NCBI GenBank assembly: GCA_002171615.1
Contig: NHEF01000010.1
Location: 281,017 to 345,016 of the forward strand
Origin: Gammaproteobacteria bacterium TMED78
GTDB taxonomy: Bacteria; Pseudomonadota; Gammaproteobacteria; Steroidobacterales; Rariloculaceae
DNA length: 64,000 nucleotides
Direction: 5' to 3'
The notes under the pieces were generated by a model that saw nothing but the letters and a program-made list of their open reading frames with translations, was not told the origin of the DNA and did not search any database. Below are positions 8,259-19,394 of the stretch, in pieces. Each line of letters starts with the position of its first letter. The first letter of the stretch is position 1. Both the position numbers and the translations under genes were made by a program.

Positions 8259-9668
8259 CTATAAGCTATAATACATATCAAATTCGACAGGATGAGTACT
8301 TTTCCTTAAAAGAGTAACATCATTCATCTTCAGATCAATGTAGGCATCAATACAATCATTTGACAAAACATCTCCTACGGTCAAGAAGTCTCTATCAGCA
8401 TTCAAAGCATCTAATGCTTCTTCAAAACTAAAAGCAACATTTGGCAATGACCTAGCATTTTCCTCTGCTAAGGCAAATAAATCATCGTCAGCAGCATCGC
8501 CGGGGTGAATTTTATTCTGTATTCCGTCTAGCCCTGCCATTAACATGGCTGTAAAGGCAAAGTATGGATTAGCAGTTGAGTCTGGAAACCTTACTTCAAT
8601 TCTTTTTGCTTTAGGGCTAGGAACAAAAGGTATCCTAATTGAAGCAGATCTATTTCTAGCAGAATAAGCTAAGAAAGTAGGCGCCTCAAAACCTGGAACT
8701 AATCTCTTATAACTATTGGTAGATGCATTAGAAAAAGCATTAATTGCCTTAGCGTGTTTTAAGATCCCTCCAATATAAAATAGAGCTGTATCAGACAGTC
8801 CATTATAGGCATCACCACTAAACAGATTTTTGCCCCCCTTGAAAAGAGATTGATGCACATGCATTCCATTGCCATTATCATCTACTAGAGGCTTTGGCAT
8901 AAATGTAGCCGTTTTCCCATATGAGTGAGCAACATTTAAAACAACATATTTCATTATCTGAACGGCATCCGCTTTCCCAGTCAATGTTCCAAATTTTGCA
9001 CCAATTTCGCACTGGCCCGCAGTAGCAACTTCATGGTGATGAACTTCTGTTTCAACTCCCATTTCTTCTAAAGCTAAGCACATTGCTGAACGAATATCAT
9101 GAAGAGAATCAACTGGAGGAACAGGAAAGTAGCCACCTTTAACCTTTGGCCTATGTCCTGTATTGCCATCTTCATAATCTTTCGAAGAGTGCCAGGCTGC
9201 TTCAGTAGACTCTATTGAATAAAATGCTCCCTGCATACTAGCTGACCACTTCACATCATCAAAAACAAAGAATTCATTTTCAGGCCCAAAAAAAGCTTCG
9301 TCGGCTACGCCTAAAGACCTCATATACTCTTCGGCTCTTTTTGCAGTTGACCTAGGACATCTCTCATAACCCTCCATAGATATTGGATCTACAACATCAC
9401 ATCTAAGATTCAGAGTTGCCTCTTCTGAAAATATATCAACAATAGCCGTAGGGCTATCTGGCATTAAAACCATATCTGACTCATGAATTGCTTTCCAGCC
9501 ATTTATAGATGACCCATCAAACATCTTTCCTTCTTTAAAAAAATCTTCGTCTATATTATGGCTTGGCAAAGTTACATGCTGCTCTTTTCCTCTGGTATCA
9601 GTGAAACGCAGATCTACAAATTTTATGTTTTGCTCTTTTATAGTATTTAAAATATCTTTAGGCGTCAT
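8259..9668 (-). CDS. glnA: Glutamine synthetase type I
   Basis: Makes glutamine from glutamate, ammonia and ATP; a cytoplasmic dodecamer. At 469 residues it matches the GSI-beta length. Metal and substrate motifs are visible: [18 protein letters not shown], the HHEVATAGQ segment, and [10 protein letters not shown]. The C-terminal loop that carries the adenylylated tyrosine in E. coli (Tyr397, in NLYDL) reads DLFAL here, with Phe398 encoded at 8475-8477. Adenylylation by GlnE at this site is therefore impossible. Transcription probably starts from the sigma-54 promoter about 100 bases upstream under NtrC control, and ntrBC follow downstream. Confidence 0.97.
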   Translation of the reverse strand: MTPKDILNTIKEQNIKFVDLRFTDTRGKEQHVTLPSHNIDEDFFKEGKMFDGSSINGWKAIHESDMVLMPDSPTAIVDIFSEEATLNLRCDVVDPISMEGYERCPRSTAKRAEEYMRSLGVADEAFFGPENEFFVFDDVKWSASMQGAFYSIESTEAAWHSSKDYEDGNTGHRPKVKGGYFPVPPVDSLHDIRSAMCLALEEMGVETEVHHHEVATAGQCEIGAKFGTLTGKADAVQIMKYVVLNVAHSYGKTATFMPKPLVDDNGNGMHVHQSLFKGGKNLFSGDAYNGLSDTALFYIGGILKHAKAINAFSNASTNSYKRLVPGFEAPTFLAYSARNRSASIRIPFVPSPKAKRIEVRFPDSTANPYFAFTAMLMAGLDGIQNKIHPGDAADDDLFALAEENARSLPNVAFSFEEALDALNADRDFLTVGDVLSNDCIDAYIDLKMNDVTLLRKSTHPVEFDMYYSL

Positions 9669-9767
9669 AATCTTTCTCCATTTATTTTATTTCGCTTTTA
9701 CTAAGGCTTATTTTATAAATATACTAGTAGCAAAAGCGTGCTAACATATGTTTAGACCAATAAATAT

Positions 9768-9781
9768 GCATTAAATGTGCC
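9768..9781 (-). promoter_or_regulatory. Sigma-54 promoter of glnA
   Basis: On the minus strand the sequence reads TGGCACATTTAATGCA, an exact GG-N10-GC arrangement close to the -24/-12 consensus TGGCAC-N5-TTGC. The predicted start is near 9756, giving a leader of roughly 90 bases before the glnA ATG at 9668. Confidence 0.88.
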
Positions 9782-9844
9782 AAAATATAAAGCGTTGAAT
9801 ATATTAGTCTTTTAGCTTAATCAAGACCCTTAAGTCGCTTATTA

Positions 9845-9861
9845 TGCACTAAAATGATGCA
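9845..9861. promoter_or_regulatory. NtrC-type binding site 1 (glnA enhancer)
   Basis: TGCACTAAAATGATGCA matches the NtrC consensus TGCAC-N7-GTGCA with one mismatch. It is centred roughly 97 bases upstream of the predicted glnA start, a usual enhancer distance. Confidence 0.85.
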
Positions 9862-9876
9862 TAAAACATATTTATA

Positions 9877-9893
9877 TGCACTAAAATGATGCA
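9877..9893. promoter_or_regulatory. NtrC-type binding site 2 (glnA enhancer)
   Basis: An exact repeat of site 1, offset by 32 bases, about three helical turns. This puts both dimers on the same face of the helix, as in the enteric glnA enhancer. Confidence 0.85.
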
Positions 9894-9947
9894 TATAATA
9901 ATTTTATAAGGTTTATTTGGATTATTTTTTAAAAATTTTTAACTTTC

Positions 9948-9964
9948 TGCACTATACAAGTGCA
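9948..9964. promoter_or_regulatory. NtrC-type binding site 3
   Basis: TGCACTATACAAGTGCA matches TGCAC-N7-GTGCA exactly. It lies about 200 bases from the glnA start but only 36 bases before the glycyl-tRNA synthetase ATG. It directly precedes a possible -10 element (TATAGT at 9967-9972), so it might also affect that gene. Confidence 0.75.
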
Positions 9965-9999
9965 CGTATAGTATAGACCTAAAATAGGGAGAGTGGTAA

Positions 10000-11541
10000 A
10001 TGACCCAAATGGATAAAATTATATCCCTTTGTAAAAGGAGAGGATTTATCTTCCCAAGTAGCGAAATCTACGGAGGCCTTAATGGCAGCTGGGATTTCGG
10101 GCCACTTGGCGTTGAGTTAAAAAATAATATTAAATCAACTTGGTGGAAAGATATGGTCTCAAGTCATGATGAGACAATAAATAATAAATCCGCTCCTTCA
10201 AAATATGCAATGGTTGGTATAGATAGCTCAATTATTATGAACCCTTTGGTTTGGGAAGCTAGTGGACATGTAGGAGGCTTTAGCGACCCAATGGTTGACT
10301 GCAAGGAAACTAAAAATAGATATAGAGCAGATCAGTTAATAATTTTCTCGATAATTTTAAAATCTAATCAATCTAAAGTTGGAAATCACTATTATGCCTC
10401 TATAGGAACGACAGACTCCTATGAGACACTAGAACTGCTAGAACAGCATAAAAAACAAATTAAAAACATTATTAAAAATATCAATAACTATGAGATTAAA
10501 ATAATCCAAGAACATCTCTCTGAGAATGATATAAGAGAAAACGTTCTAGCGCCAGGAGCCAAAGAGCCGGGCTCGCTCACGCCGCCAAGAAACTTCAATT
10601 TAATGTTTGAAACTCATGTTGGTGCTTTAAAAAATAAAACTACTCAAGCCTTCCTGAGACCAGAAACTGCTCAAGGCATATTTGTAAACTTTAAAAACAT
10701 ATGTGATACATCTAGAGTTAAACTGCCTTTTGGCATAGGACAAATAGGGAAATCATTTAGAAATGAGATCAATCCTAGAAATTTTATATTTAGAAGTAGA
10801 GAGTTTGAACAAATGGAAATTGAATTTTTTTGCCGAAAAGATGAAGCAAACGAATGGTATATCTTTTGGAGAAACAAAAGATTTGAATGGTATAAAGAAT
10901 TAGGTATAAGAAAAGAAAATCTACTACTAAGAGAACACTCTAGTAAAGAATTAGCTCATTATGCCCAAGGCTGTGCTGATATAGAATATAACTTCCCTTT
11001 TGGTATAAGCGAACTAGAAGGCATTGCTAATAGAACAGATTATGATTTAAAAAAACATATGGAAAAAAGTGGTAAAGACTTAAGATATTTAGATGATCTA
11101 GAAGAAGAAAAAGATAAAAAAAGATTTTTACCTTATGTTATCGAGCCTTCTGCTGGAGTTGATAGAGCTTTCCTTGCTTTCTTGTGTGATGCGTATACAG
11201 AAGATCAAGTAAAGGGAGAAAAAAGAACTCTACTAAAGCTTCATCCGAAGCTAGCGCCTCTAAAAGCCGCAATACTGCCGCTAGTAAAAAAAGACGGCAT
11301 GCCAGATTATGCTTTAGAAATATATAGAGAATTAAAAAATATATTCCCTGTCTTTTATGATGAAGGAGGGGCGATTGGAAGAAGATATAGAAGACAAGAT
11401 GAGGCTGGAACACCCTATTGTATAACAATAGATGGAGAATCGTTATCTAAGGACACAGTTACACTTAGAGACAGAGATACTTGTAATCAAACTCGTATAC
11501 ACAAAAATGAGATTATAGATTTTATAAAAGAGCATATATAA
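10000..11541 (+). CDS. glyQS: Glycyl-tRNA synthetase, dimeric (alpha2) type
   Basis: Class II synthetase that charges tRNA-Gly. The single chain of 513 residues has the alpha2 signatures: KRRGFIFPSSEIYGG, GPLGVELKNN, WEASGHVGGF followed by DCK and RYRAD, motif 2 FRNEINPRNFIFRSREFEQME, and motif 3 around EPSAGVDRAFLAFL. The anticodon-binding domain occupies the last 100 or so residues. Most gammaproteobacteria use the unrelated tetrameric GlyQ/GlyS. Here the dimeric gene sits beside gmhB-plsC-gyrB, the place of glyQ-glyS in pseudomonads. A GGGAGAG ribosome site precedes the ATG. Because the enzyme is essential, it is presumably the only GlyRS (inference). Confidence 0.95.
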   Translation: MTQMDKIISLCKRRGFIFPSSEIYGGLNGSWDFGPLGVELKNNIKSTWWKDMVSSHDETINNKSAPSKYAMVGIDSSIIMNPLVWEASGHVGGFSDPMVDCKETKNRYRADQLIIFSIILKSNQSKVGNHYYASIGTTDSYETLELLEQHKKQIKNIIKNINNYEIKIIQEHLSENDIRENVLAPGAKEPGSLTPPRNFNLMFETHVGALKNKTTQAFLRPETAQGIFVNFKNICDTSRVKLPFGIGQIGKSFRNEINPRNFIFRSREFEQMEIEFFCRKDEANEWYIFWRNKRFEWYKELGIRKENLLLREHSSKELAHYAQGCADIEYNFPFGISELEGIANRTDYDLKKHMEKSGKDLRYLDDLEEEKDKKRFLPYVIEPSAGVDRAFLAFLCDAYTEDQVKGEKRTLLKLHPKLAPLKAAILPLVKKDGMPDYALEIYRELKNIFPVFYDEGGAIGRRYRRQDEAGTPYCITIDGESLSKDTVTLRDRDTCNQTRIHKNEIIDFIKEHI

Positions 11542-11602
11542 ATAATTAGATACCAATTAATTCTATAAACTTATGGTTAAAAATAATTTAATATCGGAAG
11601 AC

Positions 11603-12163
11603 ATGCTTAATAATCTTATCATTCTAGATAGAGATGGAGTTATCAATAAAAATTCTAAAGAATATATAAAAAATAAAGATGAGTGGGTGTCTATTCAAGG
11701 GAGTATAAAAGCAATATCTAAATTGTATAATAATGGATTCAAAATAGTAATAGTTACTAACCAATCTGGAATTGGTAGGGGGCTATTTAGTGAAATAGAG
11801 CTTAGAGAAATTCATTTAAAAATGACTCTAGAAATAGAATCTCATGGTGGTTCTATAGAGGGTATATACTTTTGTCCTCACAAGCCCGATGATAACTGCA
11901 TTTGTCGAAAACCAAAAATCGGTTTAATAAAAATCTTAGAAGATGATCTCAAAATAAAAGCAAAAAATGCAATTCTTATTGGTGATAGCCACTCTGATAT
12001 AGTCTTAGCTAATAGTATTGAAGCATTACCTATCTTAGTAAAGACAGGAAATGGGAAAGAAACATTATCTAAGCTTGCTGATAGCAATATAAAATACTTA
12101 TGCTTTGAAAGCTTAGAAGATGCGACTGAAGCTATAATTAAAAAATCAATCATCAGATCATAA
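11603..12163 (+). CDS. gmhB: D-glycero-beta-D-manno-heptose 1,7-bisphosphate 7-phosphatase
   Basis: HAD-superfamily phosphatase that removes the 7-phosphate in ADP-heptose synthesis for the LPS inner core. Motif I is LDRDGVIN (nucleophile and acid Asp), motif II VTNQSG, and motif III/IV LIGDSHSDI. The zinc loop CPHKPDDNCICRKP has the conserved Cys/His set of GmhB. I chose the ATG at 11603 (186 residues), which places motif I at residue 9 as in E. coli and has GGAAG just upstream; the ATG at 11573 lacks a ribosome site. It lies between the synthetase and plsC genes, as in pseudomonads. Confidence 0.9.
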   Translation: MLNNLIILDRDGVINKNSKEYIKNKDEWVSIQGSIKAISKLYNNGFKIVIVTNQSGIGRGLFSEIELREIHLKMTLEIESHGGSIEGIYFCPHKPDDNCICRKPKIGLIKILEDDLKIKAKNAILIGDSHSDIVLANSIEALPILVKTGNGKETLSKLADSNIKYLCFESLEDATEAIIKKSIIRS

Positions 12164-12166
12164 AAA

Positions 12167-12886
12167 ATGAAAATTATTCAGGCAATTGGATCATTATCAT
12201 TTTTATTATATCTATATGCTTCTATAGCCCTTTTTGGGATATTAATTCTTTTTGCTCCGCTTCTTTTCTTTTTTCCAGGGCTGCAATATGAAATAGCTAG
12301 GCTTTGGGCTAGATCAGTTTTATTAGTTTTAAAAATTTCTTGCGGCTTAGAGCATGAGATAATTGGATTAGAAAATCTACCAAAAGATAACTGTATTATC
12401 CTCTCTAAACACTCTTCAACTTGGGAAACAATTTCACTTATGACATTGCTGCCAAGGCAAACTTGGGTTATTAAAAAAGAAATATTATTTTTTCCTATTT
12501 TTGGCCAATTGCTTTTATTCTTTAAGCCGATACCTATAGATAGAAATGCCGGCAAAAATGCTGTTCAACAAATCATATCTAAAGGGGAGGAAAGGTTAAA
12601 TAATGGCCTCTTCGTTGTCATCTTTCCAGAGGGAACAAGAACTTCTTTCCCTTTCGCTGGGAGATATGGCCTTGGAGGCTCAATATTGTCAATACATTCT
12701 GGCTACCCGGTTGTTCCTATTGCACATAATGCTGGCAAATATTGGCCAAGAAATACAATAATTAAGAAGAGGGGGAAAATAACAGTTCAAATCGGTCAAG
12801 CAATATACACTTCGAAAGAAGATGATCCTGAAAAAATATCTAAGTCTGTTAAAGAATGGATAGAAAAGAAAATAGTTAAATTTTAA
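12167..12886 (+). CDS. plsC: 1-acyl-sn-glycerol-3-phosphate acyltransferase
   Basis: Adds the second acyl chain to lysophosphatidic acid, giving phosphatidic acid at the inner membrane. A membrane segment (about 10-40) is followed by the acyltransferase block I SKHSSTWET (HX4E form), block II around IPIDRNAGK, block III FPEGTR (about residue 153) and block IV VVPIAHNAG. 239 residues is normal. The start lies 3 bases after the gmhB stop. It converges with gyrB, only 3 bases apart. The order gmhB-plsC-gyrB is conserved in pseudomonads. Confidence 0.92.
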   Translation: MKIIQAIGSLSFLLYLYASIALFGILILFAPLLFFFPGLQYEIARLWARSVLLVLKISCGLEHEIIGLENLPKDNCIILSKHSSTWETISLMTLLPRQTWVIKKEILFFPIFGQLLLFFKPIPIDRNAGKNAVQQIISKGEERLNNGLFVVIFPEGTRTSFPFAGRYGLGGSILSIHSGYPVVPIAHNAGKYWPRNTIIKKRGKITVQIGQAIYTSKEDDPEKISKSVKEWIEKKIVKF

Positions 12887-12889
12887 TAA

Positions 12890-15328
<2,439 letters not shown>

Positions 15329-15345
15329 TCATTATAACATTTTCA

Positions 15346-16422
15346 TCAATTAAAATCATGAGATAAATCAATAAGTTCAACATTGCCTTGTTCCACGTGA
15401 AACATAGGATATTTTTCATTTTTTATAGGTAAATAATTTTTAGAAAGACCTGTAATAAAAACTTGTGCTGGTACTTTATCGAGTAAAGAGAAAAAGCTTT
15501 GTAAGGATCCTAGATCTAATTCTGCCGCTAGATCATCTATTAATAGGAGGCTTTCTATTTTAGTTATTTCAAAGAAAATATTCACCTGAGAAAGCGTCAG
15601 AGCTATTGTTATTAATTTTTGTTGTCCCCTTGAAACATTTTCTTTTGTGCCCTTTGCATCAAATTTTATAATCATGTCAGCTCTATGAGGACCAACTTGA
15701 GATATTCCTGAGACCTTATCTCTTGTAGCAGAACTACTTACAGCCTGTTCAAAAGTTAGTGTCTCATCCCATCCCTTAAAATAAGCTATACTTATTCTTT
15801 TTTTGATAAGATCCAAATCTATCTTATCTAATTGATTTTTAAGTTTTTCTATATAAGTGCTTCTTGAATGATTAACCTTGTTCCCTGCGTCTATGTATGA
15901 CTGGTCCCAAATTCTAAAATTATCGCCTCTCTTAATTGCTGCGTTTCTTTGGCTCAATGCTCTTCTATATTCCTTCCAACACTCTAGATAATCAGGTTCC
16001 ACGTGAAACACACCCCAATCTATAAACTGCCTTCTTTTAGAGGGCCCTCCTTCAATTAAAAAATGACTGTTTGGGTCTAAAACATAAACCGGAAGGGACA
16101 AAGCAGAGTCTAGAGGTTTTATTTTATAATCTCCATTGATTTGTCTTTTCAAACTCCCTTGTGAAAATTCTGCACCGAGGGATAGGCTATTACCTCCATG
16201 TGTGTTAGCAAAAATAGAAAAGCTATCATGACCATACATTACTAATTTATTTGCCTGTCTTGTTCTAAATGATCTGCCCTTACCTAGAAAATAAATTGAT
16301 TCTAATAGGCTTGTTTTCCCAGACCCATTACTACCAAAAAAATAATTTCTTCTGTGATCAAGCTCTAAGGAAATAACTTCTAGACAGCGGAAGTTATTGA
16401 TTCGTATATGCTTTATTGACAA
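15346..16422 (-). CDS. recF: DNA replication and repair protein RecF
   Basis: SMC-like ATPase that helps load RecA at single-strand gaps. Walker A is FGSNGSGKTS (about residue 30), the signature motif is VSRGQQKL, and Walker B is LLIDDLAAELD. 358 residues is normal. The coding sequence contains two parS-like palindromes at 15389-15404 and 15995-16010, both translated as FHVE. The gene lies between dnaN (16-base gap) and gyrB. Confidence 0.96.
   Translation of the reverse strand: MSIKHIRINNFRCLEVISLELDHRRNYFFGSNGSGKTSLLESIYFLGKGRSFRTRQANKLVMYGHDSFSIFANTHGGNSLSLGAEFSQGSLKRQINGDYKIKPLDSALSLPVYVLDPNSHFLIEGGPSKRRQFIDWGVFHVEPDYLECWKEYRRALSQRNAAIKRGDNFRIWDQSYIDAGNKVNHSRSTYIEKLKNQLDKIDLDLIKKRISIAYFKGWDETLTFEQAVSSSATRDKVSGISQVGPHRADMIIKFDAKGTKENVSRGQQKLITIALTLSQVNIFFEITKIESLLLIDDLAAELDLGSLQSFFSLLDKVPAQVFITGLSKNYLPIKNEKYPMFHVEQGNVELIDLSHDFN
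15389..15404. promoter_or_regulatory. parS: parS-like centromere site (distal in recF)
   Basis: TGTTCCACGTGAAACA differs by one base from the consensus TGTTTCACGTGAAACA bound by ParB. It lies inside recF about 2 kb from the dnaN-dnaA gap. A ParA/ParB pair is encoded at 35319-36985. Confidence 0.88.
15995..16010. promoter_or_regulatory. parS: parS-like centromere site (proximal in recF)
   Basis: GGTTCCACGTGAAACA has two mismatches to the 16-base parS consensus and shares 15 bases with the site 606 bases away. Its 10-base core CCACGTGAAA is unchanged. ParB would load here and spread (established for ParB-parS). Confidence 0.83.
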
Positions 16423-16438
16423 ACTTTAAAATAGAAGC

Positions 16439-17539
16439 CTATAAGCGCATAGGCATTACGACAAATTGATATTTTTTATTTTCTTGCGCTCTAACTAGGC
16501 AACTAGAATTACTATCACCCAAAGAAATTTCTACATTTTCATCATCCACAGCGGCTAGCGCCTCCAAAAGATAATTAACATTAAAACCAATTTCTGTTTC
16601 TTCACCATCATAGGTGACTTTCAAAATCTCTTCTGCTTCTTCTTGATCAGGATTATTGGCTTGTATTTTCAACATACCAGCAGACAAACTAAGGCGAACA
16701 CCTCTATACTTTTCGTTTGAAAGGATTGCCACTCTTTGGAGGGCTTTCCTTAATTCATCCCTATTCGATACCAAGATATTTGATGCTTCTGATGGAACAA
16801 CTTTCTGATAGTCCGGAAACTGTCCATCTATAAGCTTTGATGTAAATTGTAGGTTCTTAAAAGTTGCTTGTATGTGATTTGACCCCACCTCTAAATCTAT
16901 GCTCTCATCTCCCTCAAGCATCTTATGTAGCTCCAGAACGCCCTTTCGAGGTACTATAACCTTTTGATTTTCATATGTTTTTCCTGATAGTTCAAGCTTA
17001 CTAACTGCTAATCTATGTCCATCGGTAGCTACTGCCCTTAACGCATCAGACTCGGTCTCCAGTAGTAATCCATTAAGGTAAAATCTTACATCTTGTTGTG
17101 CCATAGAAAACATTGTTTTCTCCAAAAGCACCTCTTTAAACTCAGCACAACTTACAGTAATAGTCTGCTTGCTATCAACCTCCTCAATCAAGGGAAAATC
17201 TGAAGCGTCCAGGACAGATAAAGAAAATTTACTTCTTTTGGTTTTAACAACCAACCTTTCCTTTTCTAGAAGAAACTCTATATCTGATTCCTCTGGAAGA
17301 GCCCTGCAAATATCATAAAGCTTTCTTCCAGGGACTGTTATTTGGCCATCTATAGGTGATTCAATAGGCAGACTTGTTCTCAATTCTACTTCTAGATCTG
17401 TAGCGGTTATACTTAATTTAGAATTAGAAACAGATAGAAGAACATTGCTCAGAATAGGCATAGATTGCCTTCTTTCAACTACCCCCATAACTGATTGGAG
17501 TGGCTTTATTATATCAGTTTTACTTGTTTTAAATTTCAT
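16439..17539 (-). CDS. dnaN: DNA polymerase III beta sliding clamp
   Basis: Ring-shaped processivity factor of the replicative polymerase. 366 residues, the same as E. coli, with three repeated clamp domains. Visible conserved segments include PILSNVLL near residue 29, VATDGHRLAV about 170, the ISLG strand near the end, and the C-terminal VMPMRL that forms part of the partner-binding groove. It sits between dnaA and recF, the usual order. Confidence 0.97.
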   Translation of the reverse strand: MKFKTSKTDIIKPLQSVMGVVERRQSMPILSNVLLSVSNSKLSITATDLEVELRTSLPIESPIDGQITVPGRKLYDICRALPEESDIEFLLEKERLVVKTKRSKFSLSVLDASDFPLIEEVDSKQTITVSCAEFKEVLLEKTMFSMAQQDVRFYLNGLLLETESDALRAVATDGHRLAVSKLELSGKTYENQKVIVPRKGVLELHKMLEGDESIDLEVGSNHIQATFKNLQFTSKLIDGQFPDYQKVVPSEASNILVSNRDELRKALQRVAILSNEKYRGVRLSLSAGMLKIQANNPDQEEAEEILKVTYDGEETEIGFNVNYLLEALAAVDDENVEISLGDSNSSCLVRAQENKKYQFVVMPMRL

Positions 17540-17720
17540 ATTATAAAAATATTATATATATTTATTATTATTATTACACATTTAAAAAAATAGGATAACT
17601 AGTTTTTTTAATTTAAAATCAATAATTTATAATTCTAGAAACCCTGTTAGAGAAATATAAAGTACTTGTTAGTAAAATGTGGCTAAGTTGAATGAAAATT
17701 AATATCAACAACTTATTAAG
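17540..17720. other. dnaA-dnaN gap: possible origin region
   Basis: 181 bases with no gene. The half next to dnaN is extremely AT-rich (17551-17640), as in a DNA-unwinding element. One DnaA-box-like sequence, TGTGGCTAA at 17678-17686, has a single mismatch to TGTGGATAA. I could not find a cluster of boxes, so origin function is only suggested by position and composition. The gap upstream of dnaA (19053-19239) is the alternative; I saw no good DnaA box there. Confidence 0.3.
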
Positions 17721-19052
17721 CTAATTTGTCAAAACTCTTAACAAGATATTATAATCTTCAGCGATCTTATTTTCTTCTTCCTTTAATTCTTTTATCCTTT
17801 TGCAGGCGTGTATTACAGTGGTGTGGTCTCGCCCACCAAAGGCGTCACCAATTTCAGGGAGGCTATGTCTTGTTAACTCTTTAGCTAGGGCCATCGCAAT
17901 TTGTCTCGGTCTTGCGATAGAGCGATTTCTCCTTTTAGAGTGGAGATCAGCTACCCTTACCTTGAAATGCTCAGCTACAGTTTTCTGAATATTCTCGATT
18001 GATATTAGCCTTGCTTGAAGGGCAAGAAGATCTTTCAATGCTTCCTTGCAAAAATCCAGAGTTATTGGTTTGCCTGTAAATCTAGAATTAGCTATAACCC
18101 TTCTAAGGGCACCCTCTAGCTCCCTGACATTAGATCTTATTCTTTGAGCTATAAAAAAAGCCACATCATTAGGAAGATCATAACCATCTATATTGGCTTT
18201 ACTCATTAATATAGCAACGGATGTTTCTAGCTCTGGAGGCTCTATTGCTACAGTTAATCCCCACCCAAATCTTGATTTAAGTCTCTCTTCTAGGCCTTGA
18301 ACTTCTTTTGGGTATCTATCACAAGTAAGAACTATTTGTTGATGGCCTTCTAATAATGCATTGAAAGTATGGAAAAATTCTTCTTGTGATCTTTCTTTGT
18401 TAGCAAAAAATTGTATATCGTCTATTAACAGAGTATCTAACGAACGATAAGCTTTTTTAAATTCTGAAATGGTATTATGCTGGAGCCCTCTTACCATGTC
18501 GCCAACAAACTTCTCAGAGTGAATATACGCAACTTTTGCGTCTGGCTTTTTGTCGATAATAGAGTTTCCAATAGCATGCATTAAATGTGTTTTTCCTAAA
18601 CCAACCCCACCGTAGATAAAAAGAGGATTATAAGCGAGACCAGGGTTTTGACCGACTTGGACTGCCGCCGCCCTAGCTAACTGGTTGCTTTTGCCCTCCA
18701 CGAAGTTTTCAAAAGTAAAAGCAGAGTTTAATTTCCTACCAAACTGTTGTTCAAAGATATTTTTTGAGGCTTGCTTTACTGTAATTTTACCTGCAGCAAT
18801 GGGCGGTAATTTTTCACCTATTTCTAAAACTACTTTAACCGGCTTGGCGGAGGTAATAATGTCCGTGAGACAATTTTTTTCGATCCAATCAACAACAAAC
18901 AAATTTGGCGCAAATAGGCGCAAATTATGAGAATCTTCTATAACTTGGAGAGGCTTAATCCAAGTTTGTATCTGCTCTGCAGATAGCTTAGTGGAGAGTG
19001 ATTCAACACACTTTTTCCAAAGAAAAGATTCTACGGCCGGGTTTAATGTCAC
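17721..19052 (-). CDS. dnaA: Chromosomal replication initiator DnaA
   Basis: Binds DnaA boxes at the origin, melts DNA and loads the helicase. Domain I lies at the N-terminus. Domain III is the AAA+ module with Walker [14 protein letters not shown] (about residue 149) and Walker [10 protein letters not shown]. Domain IV carries the DNA-binding signature [15 protein letters not shown] near the C-terminus. 443 residues, slightly shorter than in E. coli, with a short linker. The strand switch just upstream separates the dnaA and rpmH transcription units. Confidence 0.98.
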   Translation of the reverse strand: MTLNPAVESFLWKKCVESLSTKLSAEQIQTWIKPLQVIEDSHNLRLFAPNLFVVDWIEKNCLTDIITSAKPVKVVLEIGEKLPPIAAGKITVKQASKNIFEQQFGRKLNSAFTFENFVEGKSNQLARAAAVQVGQNPGLAYNPLFIYGGVGLGKTHLMHAIGNSIIDKKPDAKVAYIHSEKFVGDMVRGLQHNTISEFKKAYRSLDTLLIDDIQFFANKERSQEEFFHTFNALLEGHQQIVLTCDRYPKEVQGLEERLKSRFGWGLTVAIEPPELETSVAILMSKANIDGYDLPNDVAFFIAQRIRSNVRELEGALRRVIANSRFTGKPITLDFCKEALKDLLALQARLISIENIQKTVAEHFKVRVADLHSKRRNRSIARPRQIAMALAKELTRHSLPEIGDAFGGRDHTTVIHACKRIKELKEEENKIAEDYNILLRVLTN

Positions 19053-19134
19053 GGTTTTTCCTTTTTTTTTATCGGACGAAAAAAATTTTAAAACACAAAC
19101 TTAGAAATATTACTATATATGATTACTTGATTAG

Positions 19135-19163
19135 TTGACAGAAGTTTCTCTCAGGCGTAGAGT
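19135..19163 (+). promoter_or_regulatory. Sigma-70 promoter of rpmH-rnpA
   Basis: TTGACA (19135-19140), a 17-base spacer and TAGAGT (19158-19163). The -35 element is perfect and the -10 matches 4 of 6. The inverted repeat AGGCG/CGCCT (19153-19157 and 19164-19168) surrounds the -10. The rpmH ATG follows about 70 bases after the predicted start. Confidence 0.7.
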
Positions 19164-19239
19164 CGCCTCTGTTCTGTTTATTTCTCATCCTATTGTTTTA
19201 AATAGAAATTTGTATATCAAAAAAAGGCTGTAATAAAAA

Positions 19240-19374
19240 ATGAAAAGAACATTTCAACCAAGTAATCTGAAGAGGAAACGTACACACGGTTTTAGATCGC
19301 GCATGTCAACTAAAAATGGCAGATTAGTTATAAATAGAAGGCGAGCTAAAGGTCGAGATAGGCTTTCCCCTTAG
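19240..19374 (+). CDS. rpmH: 50S ribosomal protein L34
   Basis: A 44-residue, very basic protein that starts [19 protein letters not shown] and continues with the family's NGR, RRRAKGR and RLSP segments. L34 is a small component of the large ribosomal subunit, and its gene almost always precedes rnpA next to dnaA, as here. The reading frame ends with TAG at 19372-19374. Confidence 0.96.
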   Translation: MKRTFQPSNLKRKRTHGFRSRMSTKNGRLVINRRRAKGRDRLSP

Positions 19375-19394
19375 TAAGAAAATTCTGGTAAATT

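Larger units (their letters stand above)
9669..9999. promoter_or_regulatory. glnA / glycyl-tRNA synthetase divergent control region
   Basis: This 331-base gap holds a sigma-54 promoter facing glnA, two identical NtrC-type sites 32 bases apart, and a third NtrC-type site close to the start of the opposite gene. I see no RNA gene or further ORF in it. The parts are listed separately. Confidence 0.85.

Noticed and set aside
19053-19239. dnaA-rpmH gap as origin
   Set aside because: I saw no DnaA-box match close to TTATCCACA there; a promoter explains the visible signals. It is not excluded by eye alone.
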